A stretch of 64,000 nt of DNA from Acidobacterium sp. S8. Its GTDB lineage: Bacteria; Acidobacteriota; Terriglobia; Terriglobales; Acidobacteriaceae. The stretch lies in the NCBI RefSeq assembly GCF_009765985.1, contig NZ_LMUM01000006.1, positions 1 to 64,000 on the forward strand. Reading direction: 5' to 3'. The notes under the pieces were generated by a model. That model did no database searches. It was not told the origin of the DNA and was given only the letters and a program-made list of their open reading frames with translations. Of this stretch, positions 53,648 to 62,307 are shown piece after piece. Numbering within the stretch: position 1 is the stretch's first letter; each line of letters starts with the position of its first letter. The position numbers were made by a program, and so were the translations under genes.

Positions 53648-55612
53648 CTAAGAGCGGGCGGCCCAGAAGGCTTCGGGGATAGTCTCACAGGGCGGGGCGG
53701 ACTGTACGGCCTGGGCGAGGCTCACGACCACGGCGTCGGGGCGAACCATGCTGAATCGCTCATGCAGTATGTCGCTGTCTTCGCTGGTTCCCCATAAACC
53801 AATGAGAATACGGTTGTCTGGGAGACGCTCGCGGATACGAGAAGTGAGCTCACGAGCGTGTACGAATGCAAATGGCGGGAGTGCTGAAATGCAGATCGTC
53901 GTAGAAGGTTCTTCTGCCAGGCGGTCAAGAACTTCCGGCGTAAGCGTCGAGGAATGGAGGACTATGGTCTTGTGTCCACGATGCTCCAGGAGCTGGGCGA
54001 GCATGGTGGCAGCAATTTCATCGGCCTGATCGCTTGAAGAAATGCAAACGACCGGGCAGATCTTGTGAGTATCGAGGCTGCCTTCTGATGCCTCCTCGGA
54101 TGAGGTCTCAGACGAGGGCGAACGGTATGAGCTGAGTTCAGCGATTAATTCCGTTGCGCTCTGGAAGAGAAACGCGGTTCGGGATTCATCGAGAAAGCCC
54201 TTGTGACGATCTTGTTCGGCAAGGGCAAGCGCAGGGAGAACAACATCATCGTAGAGAGCGACGAGCTTGTGATCTTCAAGGAAGTGATCGGCAATGCGCC
54301 GGGCTTCGGTTTGATCCAACGCAAGGAGGCGCTCATAAAAATGTGCTTCCGGTGTAAGTTGGGCCTCGTCGCCCAGGAGAATGTGCAGGAAGGACATCTG
54401 TGGCACATAGCGCCCCATGACGATGAGGCAGACGGTGAGGGGGGTGGAGAGGATCAATCCTGGAATGCCCCATAGAAGCGTCCACACCATTGCGGTTGTT
54501 ACTAGCGCGAGCGCTGATATGCCGGTATGGCTTCCGTATAACCAGGGCTCAATGAAGTTGCTTACAGCTATCTCCAGAACAACAAACAAGAGCAGTACAA
54601 AAAAGGGCGGCCACCAGCCGGGGAAGACGGCAAAGGCAAAGCCGATGGGAAGCGCTCCGCCGATAGCCATGCCCGCGTAGGGCACCATGCGAAGGAGGCC
54701 CAGTATGACTCCCCATAAAGTCGCGTTGGGAACGTGCAGCAGAAACAGGCCCACGCCGAAGACAAGTCCGTAGCTCGCGTTGATGAGCACGTTCATGAGC
54801 AGATATTTGCTGACGCGGCGGGCGGCATCATTCAGAGCCTGCGTCATAACATTCAGGCGACCCATGCCGGCAAGCAACAAAAGCCGGTTGCGCAGGTCTT
54901 CGCGCTTGATGAGCATATAAATGGTGAAGACAATGACCATTCCAAGCATGCCAAGCGGCTTGAGGATTGGTCTTAGCAGCTGTTGCGCATAAGCCCTGTT
55001 GCTGATGGGTGGTTGTACGAGAATGACGGGAGCGGGATTCGGATTCGTCTGCTCTTTCTGCCGTTCCAACTCGCGCTCACGACGCGTGAGCGACTTGCCT
55101 GATTCCGGCGTGGGAAGGGGCTGAGGCGCGGGTGTTCCGGAGAGATCCTGAGCCAAAATTTTGACTCCCCGAAGCGCATTGCCGAGCGGGCCCGTAGTGG
55201 GTGCGTGGATAGTAGCGAGTTTTTCGTCGATATTCTGTTGATAGCTGGGCAGATCGCTGGCCACATCGATCAATTGGCGCGCTACAACCCAACCAACTAT
55301 AAGCAGGAATGAAGTAGCCAGTAATACGACCAGCACGACCGAGGGTACGCGCGGTACGCGCAGGCGCTCCAGCTGAATGACAGCAGGGGCCAGCAGGAAG
55401 TTAAGCGTGAGGGCCATCGCAAACGGGATGAATAAATCCCGAGCGAAATAAAGAGTCAGGAGAACCAGACCCAATACCAGAATCGGCTCGTTGCTGAGCC
55501 ATCCTCGTCTGTTCTTACTGACACTGCCAGTGCTGAGATCGAAGCCGTTCAAATGCTGATGCCTTGCATGTAGATTGTTGGACCAGGTTGCGGCTGGAGT
55601 ATAGCGCAACAC
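53648..55612 (-). CDS. AI-2E family transporter fused to a C-terminal cobalamin-binding-like domain
   Basis: Protein of 654 residues. The N-terminal 400 residues are an AI-2E/PerM transporter with about eight membrane helices (WLSNEPILVLGLVLLTLYF, FIPFAMALTLNFLLAPAVIQLERLRVPR, VPYAGMAIGGALPIGFAFAVFPGWW, ILSTPLTVCLIVMGRYV, with the usual PxxE-like FIEPWLYG). The C-terminal 200 residues include a helical stretch and then a Rossmann-like block CPVVCISSSDQADEIAATMLAQLLEHRGHKTIVLHSS, ICISALPPFAFVHARELTSRIRE and RILIGLWG, resembling the fold of B12-binding domains but without the His ligand motif. The start is GTG 55612. The role of the sensor-like tail is unknown; it is cytoplasmic by topology. 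Confidence 0.88.
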   Translation of the reverse strand: MLRYTPAATWSNNLHARHQHLNGFDLSTGSVSKNRRGWLSNEPILVLGLVLLTLYFARDLFIPFAMALTLNFLLAPAVIQLERLRVPRVPSVVLVVLLATSFLLIVGWVVARQLIDVASDLPSYQQNIDEKLATIHAPTTGPLGNALRGVKILAQDLSGTPAPQPLPTPESGKSLTRRERELERQKEQTNPNPAPVILVQPPISNRAYAQQLLRPILKPLGMLGMVIVFTIYMLIKREDLRNRLLLLAGMGRLNVMTQALNDAARRVSKYLLMNVLINASYGLVFGVGLFLLHVPNATLWGVILGLLRMVPYAGMAIGGALPIGFAFAVFPGWWPPFFVLLLFVVLEIAVSNFIEPWLYGSHTGISALALVTTAMVWTLLWGIPGLILSTPLTVCLIVMGRYVPQMSFLHILLGDEAQLTPEAHFYERLLALDQTEARRIADHFLEDHKLVALYDDVVLPALALAEQDRHKGFLDESRTAFLFQSATELIAELSSYRSPSSETSSEEASEGSLDTHKICPVVCISSSDQADEIAATMLAQLLEHRGHKTIVLHSSTLTPEVLDRLAEEPSTTICISALPPFAFVHARELTSRIRERLPDNRILIGLWGTSEDSDILHERFSMVRPDAVVVSLAQAVQSAPPCETIPEAFWAARS

Positions 55613-55675
55613 TCGGTCAGATGCACGGTAAACGGATTTTGACTGGATGGAGAATTACGACGACCGGCTGGGCGT

Positions 55676-55704
55676 AAAAAAGGCTTCCTGGCGGAAGCCT
55701 TTTT
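55676..55704 (-). terminator. terminator of the DUF4142 gene
   Basis: AAAAAGGCTTCC at 55677-55688 pairs with its complement at 55693-55704 around TGGC, giving a T-run on the minus strand after the stem. It separates the DUF4142 gene from the AI-2E gene. Confidence 0.85.
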
Positions 55705-55716
55705 CGCCGCGGAGTG

Positions 55717-56364
55717 TTACTTGCTTGCGGTTACGCTGTGACTTTGAGCAATCTGTTCAATCGCCTGTAAGTGCTGCGAGATAACTGTGGAACCCTGCTG
55801 CGTCGCTTGTTTCAAAGCAGGATTCTGAGTGGTTTGGGCCTCATCTTTAAAGTCGTTGAGGTCTTTCTTGTGATCTTTCACCATTGCCTGGATATAGGCT
55901 TCGTCAAACTGAGGGCCGGATAGAGCCTGGAGCTTTGTCATCAACTCCTTGTCCTTTTTCGAAGGTCCATCGGGCGGTTTTACGCCAAGCTGCTGAGCTA
56001 TGGGCTTCATCTGTTCGCCAAGCTGGGTATGGTCCTGCACCATTTTTTGACCAAACTGCTTCACGTCTTCGCTTTGCGACTTTTGCTGAGCGAGCTGACC
56101 TAGTTGAATCTCGGCTTCGCCGCCTTCAAGAGCCTTCTTCACGAATGCTCGATCGGCCATGTTCTGCTGCATTCCATTCGCAGCTGGATTACCGGTCGCG
56201 TCGGCCTGGGACTGTTGCTGCATTTGAGTTTGAGGCGATTGCTGTTGTTGCATGCTGCCGCCACTGGCGCCCCCAGATGGAGCTTGCGCGAAAGCCGTCG
56301 CGCTTGCGAGCAGCATGGAAGCTGAGCCTAACAAGAGTTTGCTGCAGATTCGTTTCGAAATCAT
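55717..56364 (-). CDS. DUF4142 exported protein
   Basis: Periplasmic protein of about 215 residues from ATG 56364 (MISKRICSKLLLGSASMLLASATAFAQ is the signal peptide; the frame open 15 residues upstream is rejected). After a Gln/Ser-rich linker (QQQQSPQTQMQQQSQ), the DUF4142 domain follows: ADRAFVKKALEGGEAEIQLGQLAQQKSQSEDVKQFGQKMVQDHTQLGEQM, split here as motifs AFVKKALEGG and KQFGQKMVQDH, ending AIEQIAQSHSVTASK. This ferritin-like four-helix family is common in Acidobacteria and Bacteroidetes; the function is unknown. Confidence 0.9.
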   Translation of the reverse strand: MISKRICSKLLLGSASMLLASATAFAQAPSGGASGGSMQQQQSPQTQMQQQSQADATGNPAANGMQQNMADRAFVKKALEGGEAEIQLGQLAQQKSQSEDVKQFGQKMVQDHTQLGEQMKPIAQQLGVKPPDGPSKKDKELMTKLQALSGPQFDEAYIQAMVKDHKKDLNDFKDEAQTTQNPALKQATQQGSTVISQHLQAIEQIAQSHSVTASK

Positions 56365-56563
56365 GGGAGATTTACCTTTCCTGAAAGATTTGGGAATTGC
56401 AGCGTTCATTCATTATCCCTATAGAGGAATGCTTTTCGGGATTGAGAAGTTGCCTGCAGGAGCTCGGGATGAACTGTGCGCCATCACACGCAGATATTGG
56501 GCCTCGCGATAACCTTATAATTTTCTGTTGTTTGCGCCGAAGGAAGCCTTTAAGCTTGCGACA

Positions 56564-58630
56564 ATGATGCTTTCTCGAATTTCTTTGCTTGTTTTGGCTG
56601 CGGCATTTGCGCTTCCAGATTTCGCTCAACAACCGGCAGCTGCTACTGCCTCCGCGGCGCCGAGTGCTCCTCACGGCATGACACTGGACGATCTTTTTCG
56701 CTTCCAGGATGTGGGGGATCCGGAAGTTTCGCCTGATGGGAAATGGGTTGCCTATACGGTAAGCACTATCGATACGACTGCCGACAAGCGCCTGACGGAT
56801 ATCTGGATGGTGAACTGGGATGGCTCGCAGGATATTCGACTGACCTATGCCGATGCGGAGTCATCGAGCACTCCGCGATGGAGTCCGGATGGGAAATATA
56901 TTTCCTTTACATCAGGGCGACCGGGTAAGACCAAAGGCTCGCAGGTGTGGGTTCTGGACCGACGTGGTGGCGAGGCCCGCCAGCTTACCGATGTGAAGAA
57001 TCATCTGTCGTTCTATGCATGGTCTCCTGATGCGAAAAAGTTGTTACTGAGCATTGCAGAAGACAAAGACGCTGAAGCAAAGGAAAAGGATAAGGACAAG
57101 GAGAAAGAAAAACCGAAGCCGATCGTGATCGATCGCTACCACTTCAAACAGGATATCGAGGGCTATATTTCGTCGGAGACGACGCCGACGCTGCTCTACC
57201 TGTTCGATGTGGAGACGCACAAGCTGGAAAAGCTGACGACAGATACGAAATACAACGAAGAGAATCCCACCTGGTCGCCTGATGGGACGCAGATCGCGTA
57301 TGTGAGCAATCATAATGTCGATCCGGATCGGACGACGAATACGGATGTATTTGTCGTCGACGCCAAACTGAACAGCGCACCGAGGAAGCTGACAACCTTC
57401 AACGGGCCGGATGGCGGCCACATGGCGTGGAGTCCGGACAGCAAGCTGATTGCGTATCTGCACGGCAGCGAGCCGAAATATCTGGAATATAACCAGAGCC
57501 AGTTGGCGGTGGTTCCGGCAGCAGGCGGAGAGCCGCGGGTACTGACGGCGAAGCTGGATCGAGCGGTCTCGTCGCCGATTTTTGCGGCGGATGGGCAATC
57601 TGTAACTGTATTAGTTACGGATGACAGGTCGGAATATCCGGCAGCAGTTTCCTTGAGCGACGGCACGGTGAAGCGATTAGTAGACACGCCTGGTACCGTG
57701 ATGCGGCAGGATGCCGCTGCCGGCCATACCGCAATGGTGTGGACGACTGATACAGCACCGGGCGAGGTGTATGCCTTCGATGATGGAAAGCTGCGTAAGC
57801 TGACAACGCACAACGATGCGTTGCTGGCTCAGCTGAAGCTGGGTGAGACTCGCGATTTGCAGGCAAAAACCAAAGATGGCGCAGATGTGCATGCGTTGCT
57901 GACGTTGCCGGTGGGCTACCAGGCTGGGCAAAAGTTTCCAATGCTGTTACGGATTCATGGTGGCCCGGATGCGCAGGACGCACATGCATTTGTAACGGAG
58001 CGGCAGCTTTTTGCCGCGCGTGGATATGCCGTACTGAATGTGAACTACCGTGGCAGCGCCGGACGCAGCGCAGCTTACCAGCAGATTATTTTTGCGGACT
58101 GGGGCGATAAGGAAGTCATCGACCTGCTGGCGTGCGTCGACGAGGCGGTAAAAGAAGGCGTAGCTGATCCGGACCGGCTGGGTGTCGGCGGCTGGAGTTA
58201 CGGCGGCATCTCTACGGACTACACGATTGCCAGCACCAATCGCTTCAAGGCAGCGATCAGCGGTGCGGGCATGGGTAATCCGCTGGGATTCTATGGAGTG
58301 GATCAGTACATCGTTCAATACGATCAGGAACTCGGTCCACCGTGGAAGGCTCTCGATACCTACTTGAAGCTGGGCTATCCGCTGCTGCATGCGGACCGGA
58401 TTCATACGCCTACGCTTTTCATGGGAGGCGATAAGGACTTCAATGTACCTCTGGTTGGTGGTGAGCAGATGTACCAGGCACTTCGCAGCTTAAATGTGCC
58501 TACTGAGCTGGTGGTGTATCCGGGACAGTTTCATGGATTCACGCGGCCCAGCTTTATTCGTGACCGGTATCAAAGATATTTTGCCTGGTATGACAAGTAC
58601 CTGATGCCTGCGAGTGGTACCAAGAAGTAA
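56564..58630 (+). CDS. S9-family (prolyl oligopeptidase-like) exported peptidase
   Basis: Secreted serine peptidase of about 688 residues with signal peptide MMLSRISLLVLAAAFALPDFAQQ from ATG 56564; the 12 residues upstream are not signal-like. A seven-bladed WD40-like beta-propeller (about 45-420, repeats of W-S-P-D-G) is interrupted by a Lys/Glu-rich insertion (EDKDAEAKEKDKDKEKEKPK region), then the alpha/beta-hydrolase catalytic domain with nucleophile GGWSYGG, the Asp in GDKDFNVPLV, and His in GQFHGF. It is the dipeptidyl/acylaminoacyl-peptidase type. A hairpin terminator follows. Confidence 0.93.
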   Translation: MMLSRISLLVLAAAFALPDFAQQPAAATASAAPSAPHGMTLDDLFRFQDVGDPEVSPDGKWVAYTVSTIDTTADKRLTDIWMVNWDGSQDIRLTYADAESSSTPRWSPDGKYISFTSGRPGKTKGSQVWVLDRRGGEARQLTDVKNHLSFYAWSPDAKKLLLSIAEDKDAEAKEKDKDKEKEKPKPIVIDRYHFKQDIEGYISSETTPTLLYLFDVETHKLEKLTTDTKYNEENPTWSPDGTQIAYVSNHNVDPDRTTNTDVFVVDAKLNSAPRKLTTFNGPDGGHMAWSPDSKLIAYLHGSEPKYLEYNQSQLAVVPAAGGEPRVLTAKLDRAVSSPIFAADGQSVTVLVTDDRSEYPAAVSLSDGTVKRLVDTPGTVMRQDAAAGHTAMVWTTDTAPGEVYAFDDGKLRKLTTHNDALLAQLKLGETRDLQAKTKDGADVHALLTLPVGYQAGQKFPMLLRIHGGPDAQDAHAFVTERQLFAARGYAVLNVNYRGSAGRSAAYQQIIFADWGDKEVIDLLACVDEAVKEGVADPDRLGVGGWSYGGISTDYTIASTNRFKAAISGAGMGNPLGFYGVDQYIVQYDQELGPPWKALDTYLKLGYPLLHADRIHTPTLFMGGDKDFNVPLVGGEQMYQALRSLNVPTELVVYPGQFHGFTRPSFIRDRYQRYFAWYDKYLMPASGTKK

Positions 58631-58651
58631 TTCTGATCTCGGATTCTGGAT

Positions 58652-58684
58652 CCCATCCTTTCGCAAAATGCGCGAAAGGATGGG
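58652..58684 (+). terminator. hairpin after the S9 peptidase gene
   Basis: A 13-bp perfect inverted repeat (CCCATCCTTTCGC at 58652-58664 with its complement at 58672-58684). A related but imperfect unit with GAAAGGGTGGG occurs near 63690. The T-run is weak; the unit may be an acidobacterial dispersed hairpin doing double duty as a terminator. Confidence 0.55.
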
Positions 58685-58812
58685 GCACTCCATTGCATGC
58701 TCGTCGACGCAGAGAAGCGTATCTTCGCTCCCGCGCAGGGACGACAACTTTGTAAGTTGTGGCTGCTGCGGGAAACAGCATGGAGATGCTACCCTCAAGG
58801 GTGATCTCCGAC

Positions 58813-59898
58813 ATGCAGGAAAATTCTCAAAACACACAGATTGTGACGGAAACGCTTGTGCCGGGAACACGCTTTGTGCGCGCGTGTTTGCGTAAGCCGG
58901 TGGACCGGACACCCGTATGGTTTTTGCGTCAGGCTGGACGCTATATGCCGGAGTATCAGGCGGTGCGGAAGCATCATTCTTTACTCGAAATTTGTAAGAA
59001 GCCGGAACTGGCGGCAGAGGTGACGATCACCGCGGCAGAAAAGCTGGACGTAGATGCGGCGATAATTTTTGCCGATCTGCTGTTGCCTTTTACGCCGATG
59101 GGGCTTGATTTTGAGTTTCAGGCGGGCGAGGGTCCGGTGGTCCACAAGCCGGTACGTACGCCAGAAGACGTGGCGCGACTGCGCACGGATCGAGCTTCTG
59201 AACTGGGGTACGTGGCCGAGGCTATTTCGAAAGTGGTATCGCATTTCAAGGATCGCATCGGCATCATCGGATTCTGCGGCGCCCCATTTACGCTCGCGAG
59301 CTACATGATCGAAGGCGGCAGCTCGCGTAATTATGTGGCAACAAAGACGATGATGTATCGCCAGCCGGATGCGTGGCGGCTGTTGCTGGAGAAGCTCGTT
59401 ACCGTGCTGCGCGAATATGCGCGGCAGCAGGTAGAAGCCGGCGCGGATGTGATCCAGATATTCGACAGCTGGGTGGGTGTGCTGAGCGTTGAGGATTATC
59501 GCGACTTCGTGCTGCCGATTACGAAGACGCTGATCCGTGAGGTGCAGTCGCTGGGCGTGCCGGTGATTTACTTCGGTGTGGAGACGGCGAGTCTTCTGCT
59601 CGCGATGCGCGAGACGGGGGCAGATGTTCTGGGGCTGGACTGGCGAACGCCGCTTGGAGAAACGTGGAAGTCGCTTGATTACTCCTGCGCGGTGCAGGGC
59701 AATCTCGATCCGATTACGCTGTTTGCCGAGCCAGAGTTGATTCGGGAACGGGTGGAGCAGATCCTTACCCAGGCCGGTGGACGTGCGGGGCATATCTTCA
59801 ACCTGGGGCATGGCATTGTGCCCGGCACACCGGTCGAGAACGTGCAGCACGTGGTGCGGTTTGTACGGGAGCTATCGGCTGGGGTGAAGCGTGGCTGA
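58813..59898 (+). CDS. hemE: uroporphyrinogen decarboxylase
   Basis: HemE, about 361 residues, converting uroporphyrinogen III to coproporphyrinogen III. Motifs: TPVWFLRQAGRYMPEYQ, the catalytic-site AAIIFADLLLPFTPMGLDFEF, GFCGAPFTLASYMIEGGSSRN, IQIFDSWVGVLS, and GHIFNLGHGIVPGTP. ATG 58813 (MQENSQNTQ) fits family length; earlier in-frame starts at 58759 and 58780 add 18 or 11 residues. It overlaps hemH by eight bases, opening a hemE-hemH-hemY operon like that of Bacillus. Confidence 0.96.
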   Translation: MQENSQNTQIVTETLVPGTRFVRACLRKPVDRTPVWFLRQAGRYMPEYQAVRKHHSLLEICKKPELAAEVTITAAEKLDVDAAIIFADLLLPFTPMGLDFEFQAGEGPVVHKPVRTPEDVARLRTDRASELGYVAEAISKVVSHFKDRIGIIGFCGAPFTLASYMIEGGSSRNYVATKTMMYRQPDAWRLLLEKLVTVLREYARQQVEAGADVIQIFDSWVGVLSVEDYRDFVLPITKTLIREVQSLGVPVIYFGVETASLLLAMRETGADVLGLDWRTPLGETWKSLDYSCAVQGNLDPITLFAEPELIRERVEQILTQAGGRAGHIFNLGHGIVPGTPVENVQHVVRFVRELSAGVKRG

Positions 59899-60835
59899 AC
59901 GGCTGGCAGTGCTTCTGCTGGCGCATGGCACGCCGGATGCGCTGGATGAGATTCCTGCCTACCTGAGCAATGTGACAGGCGGGCGGGCGATGCCGGATGC
60001 GGTGATCGAGGAGATACGGCACCGGTATTCGCTGATCGGGACGAGTCCGCTGACGCGATTGACGCTGGAGCAGGGGCGGCTCCTGGGTGCGGAGCTGGAT
60101 GTTCCGGTTTACGTGGGCATGCGCAACTGGAAGCCTTACATCAAGGACACGGTGGAGCAGATGATTGGGGACGGTATCACTGCCGTCGTAGTGATCTGCA
60201 TGGCTCCGCAGAACTCGCGTACCAGCGTTGGCCTATATAAGCGCGCGGTGCTGGCGGCTGCGGGTGAGCGGCTGCGGATCGACTTCGTGGAAGGATGGGC
60301 GGATCATCCGCTGCTGGCGAAGGCATTTGCCGAGAAGCTGCGGCCTTTGTGGCAAAGTCTTTCGGGCGAAGTGGGTTCTTCGGTTCCAGTGCTGTTTACT
60401 GCACATAGCGTTCCTTGCCGAACGATTCAGACGGCGCTTGCGAGCGATGGAGCGCCGGCGCAGAATCCGGATCCTTACGCAGTGGATGCGAAGCACACGG
60501 CCGAGACAGTAGCCGACTGCGGTCCCGGGTTGAAGGAGTGGTATTTCGCCTTCCAGAGTCAGGGGATGTCAGGCGGTCCGTGGATTGGGCCGACGGTAGA
60601 AGAGACACTCAGGGCATTGCATGAGGAAGGACACAAGGTGGTGCTCATCGATCCGATTGGGTTCCTGTGTGACCATGTGGAGATTCTCTATGACATTGAT
60701 ATCGCCTTCCGCGAGTACGGCAGGAATCTTGGACTTCGCGTCGAGAGGCCGCAGTCGCTCAACGCTTCACCAGTGCTGATTGCGGCGCTCGCCGATATCG
60801 CGCGGCGCGGCCTGGCGCGGCTTTCGCAGCCATGA
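59891..60835 (+). CDS. hemH: ferrochelatase
   Basis: HemH, 314 residues, inserting Fe2+ into the porphyrin. The active-site His is in LFTAHSVP (about residue 180) and the Glu in GFLCDHVEILYDID (about 260). Other conserved blocks: LLAHGTPDALDEIPAYLSNV, RYSLIGTSPLTRLTLEQ, YVGMRNWKPYIKDTVEQM. The GTG start at 59891 lies within the hemE stop region and the end overlaps hemY by four bases (ATGA). Whether it uses protoporphyrin or coproporphyrin cannot be read; the following hemY-like oxidase leaves both routes open. Confidence 0.95.
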   Translation: MAERLAVLLLAHGTPDALDEIPAYLSNVTGGRAMPDAVIEEIRHRYSLIGTSPLTRLTLEQGRLLGAELDVPVYVGMRNWKPYIKDTVEQMIGDGITAVVVICMAPQNSRTSVGLYKRAVLAAAGERLRIDFVEGWADHPLLAKAFAEKLRPLWQSLSGEVGSSVPVLFTAHSVPCRTIQTALASDGAPAQNPDPYAVDAKHTAETVADCGPGLKEWYFAFQSQGMSGGPWIGPTVEETLRALHEEGHKVVLIDPIGFLCDHVEILYDIDIAFREYGRNLGLRVERPQSLNASPVLIAALADIARRGLARLSQP

Positions 60836-62226
60836 AGGTGGCTGTGATCGGCGGCGGCATAGCCGGTGTCTCGGCGGCATACGAGCTGGCTCGCGCGGGT
60901 GTTGACTTTACGCTGTATGAGGCTTCGCATCGGCTGGGCGGGATTATCGAGACGGTGCGGCGCGATGGCTTCGTGATTGAGTGCGGTCCTGATTCGTGGG
61001 TGACCGAGAAGCCCTGGGCGCGTGAACTGGCTGTTGAGCTGGGGCTGGAGAGCGAGATCATTCCGTCGAATGACCAGCAGCGTCGGACCTACATTGTGCA
61101 AAGCGGGGAAATGGTAGCGATGCCGGATGGTATGCGCATGATGGTTCCTACGCAATGGGAGCCGCTGCTCAGCTCGCCCTTGTTCAGTGCTGAAGCGAAG
61201 CGGGATTATTTGCGCGAGCCGGATCAGGCTGACGAGTTGAAGGCTGCTGTTCCAGAAAGCGACGAGTCAGTAGCGAGCTTTGTTCGGCGGCACTTTGGCG
61301 ACGAGGTCGCTGCCACGATTGCCGCTCCTTTGCTCTCCGGGGTCTTTGGCGGGAGCGTGGAGCGGCTGAGCGTGCGCGCTGTGATGCCTGCGTTTGTGAA
61401 GATGGAGCGCGAACAAGGAAGCCTGATCCAAGCCATGAGAAAGGTGGCGCAGGAATCAAGCGCGGCGGTTTTTACTACGCTCAAATCGGGTTTAGGGACG
61501 CTGGTCGATTGCATGGTTGCGACGCTGCCTGCTGCGTCGGTAAGATTGGGCGATGCTGTCGCGGGAATCGCTCGCAGTGGCAAAAATTGGCAGATTTCCG
61601 CCTCTTCCGGAGCTACTGAGTTCGATGCGGTGCTGGTTGCTACCCCGGCGGATGTGACGCGCGGGCTGCTTGCGCCGCTCGATGCTGGCTGCGATGAGTT
61701 GCTGGCGATGGAGGCTTCTTCGGCGATTGTGGTCGCGCTGGCCTTTGCGCCGGAGGCTGCGGCAACGCTGCGGATTCCGCATGGATTTGGGTTTCTTGTG
61801 CCGCAGAGTTTTGAACGCGAGGCTGAGCCGCAGCTGCTGGCTTGTACTTTTGTCGATCAGAAATTTGCGCATCGTGCTCCGCGTGATGGGGTACTGTTGC
61901 GGGCATTTTTCGGCGGCGAAGCCGCTCCGCGTTTACTGGATTCGCCGGATGATGGGTTGGTCGAGCTGGCGCGGCAGCAGCTCTCCGCATTGCTGGGATC
62001 TTTGCCGGAGGCTTCGTTTTCCGTCGTACGGCGTTGGCCGCGTTCCTTGCCTCAGTATGCCGTGGGACATCTGGAGCGGATGGCTCGGCTGGAAGAGCGG
62101 CTGCGGGGCCTGCCGGGGCTCAAATTGATTGGGAATGCCTATTACGGAGTTGGACTTCCGGACCTGATTCGGCAGGGGCGTGCGGCTGTACGCGGGTTGG
62201 TATTCCCCTCCCTCCTTTCTCGATGA
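60832..62226 (+). CDS. hemY: protoporphyrinogen/coproporphyrinogen oxidase (HemY-type)
   Basis: FAD-dependent oxidase of 464 residues. The N-terminal FAD-binding motif reads VAVIGGGIAGVSAAYELARAG; RLGGIIETVRRDGFVIECGPDSW is the second conserved block, then SVASFVRRHFGDEVAATIAAPLLSGVFGG and the C-terminal GNAYYGVGLPDLIRQGRAAVRGL. It oxidises the porphyrinogen six electrons to the porphyrin. It begins at ATGA overlapping the hemH stop and is the last gene of the operon. The type (protoporphyrinogen HemY or coproporphyrinogen CgoX) is undetermined. Confidence 0.95.
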   Translation: MKVAVIGGGIAGVSAAYELARAGVDFTLYEASHRLGGIIETVRRDGFVIECGPDSWVTEKPWARELAVELGLESEIIPSNDQQRRTYIVQSGEMVAMPDGMRMMVPTQWEPLLSSPLFSAEAKRDYLREPDQADELKAAVPESDESVASFVRRHFGDEVAATIAAPLLSGVFGGSVERLSVRAVMPAFVKMEREQGSLIQAMRKVAQESSAAVFTTLKSGLGTLVDCMVATLPAASVRLGDAVAGIARSGKNWQISASSGATEFDAVLVATPADVTRGLLAPLDAGCDELLAMEASSAIVVALAFAPEAAATLRIPHGFGFLVPQSFEREAEPQLLACTFVDQKFAHRAPRDGVLLRAFFGGEAAPRLLDSPDDGLVELARQQLSALLGSLPEASFSVVRRWPRSLPQYAVGHLERMARLEERLRGLPGLKLIGNAYYGVGLPDLIRQGRAAVRGLVFPSLLSR

Positions 62227-62307
62227 ATGGAATGCAACATACCCGTCAATCGGTACCTATGCAACCCTTGCACTAAATCGTTTTATCAATTAAAAAAGAA
62301 TGCGCAC

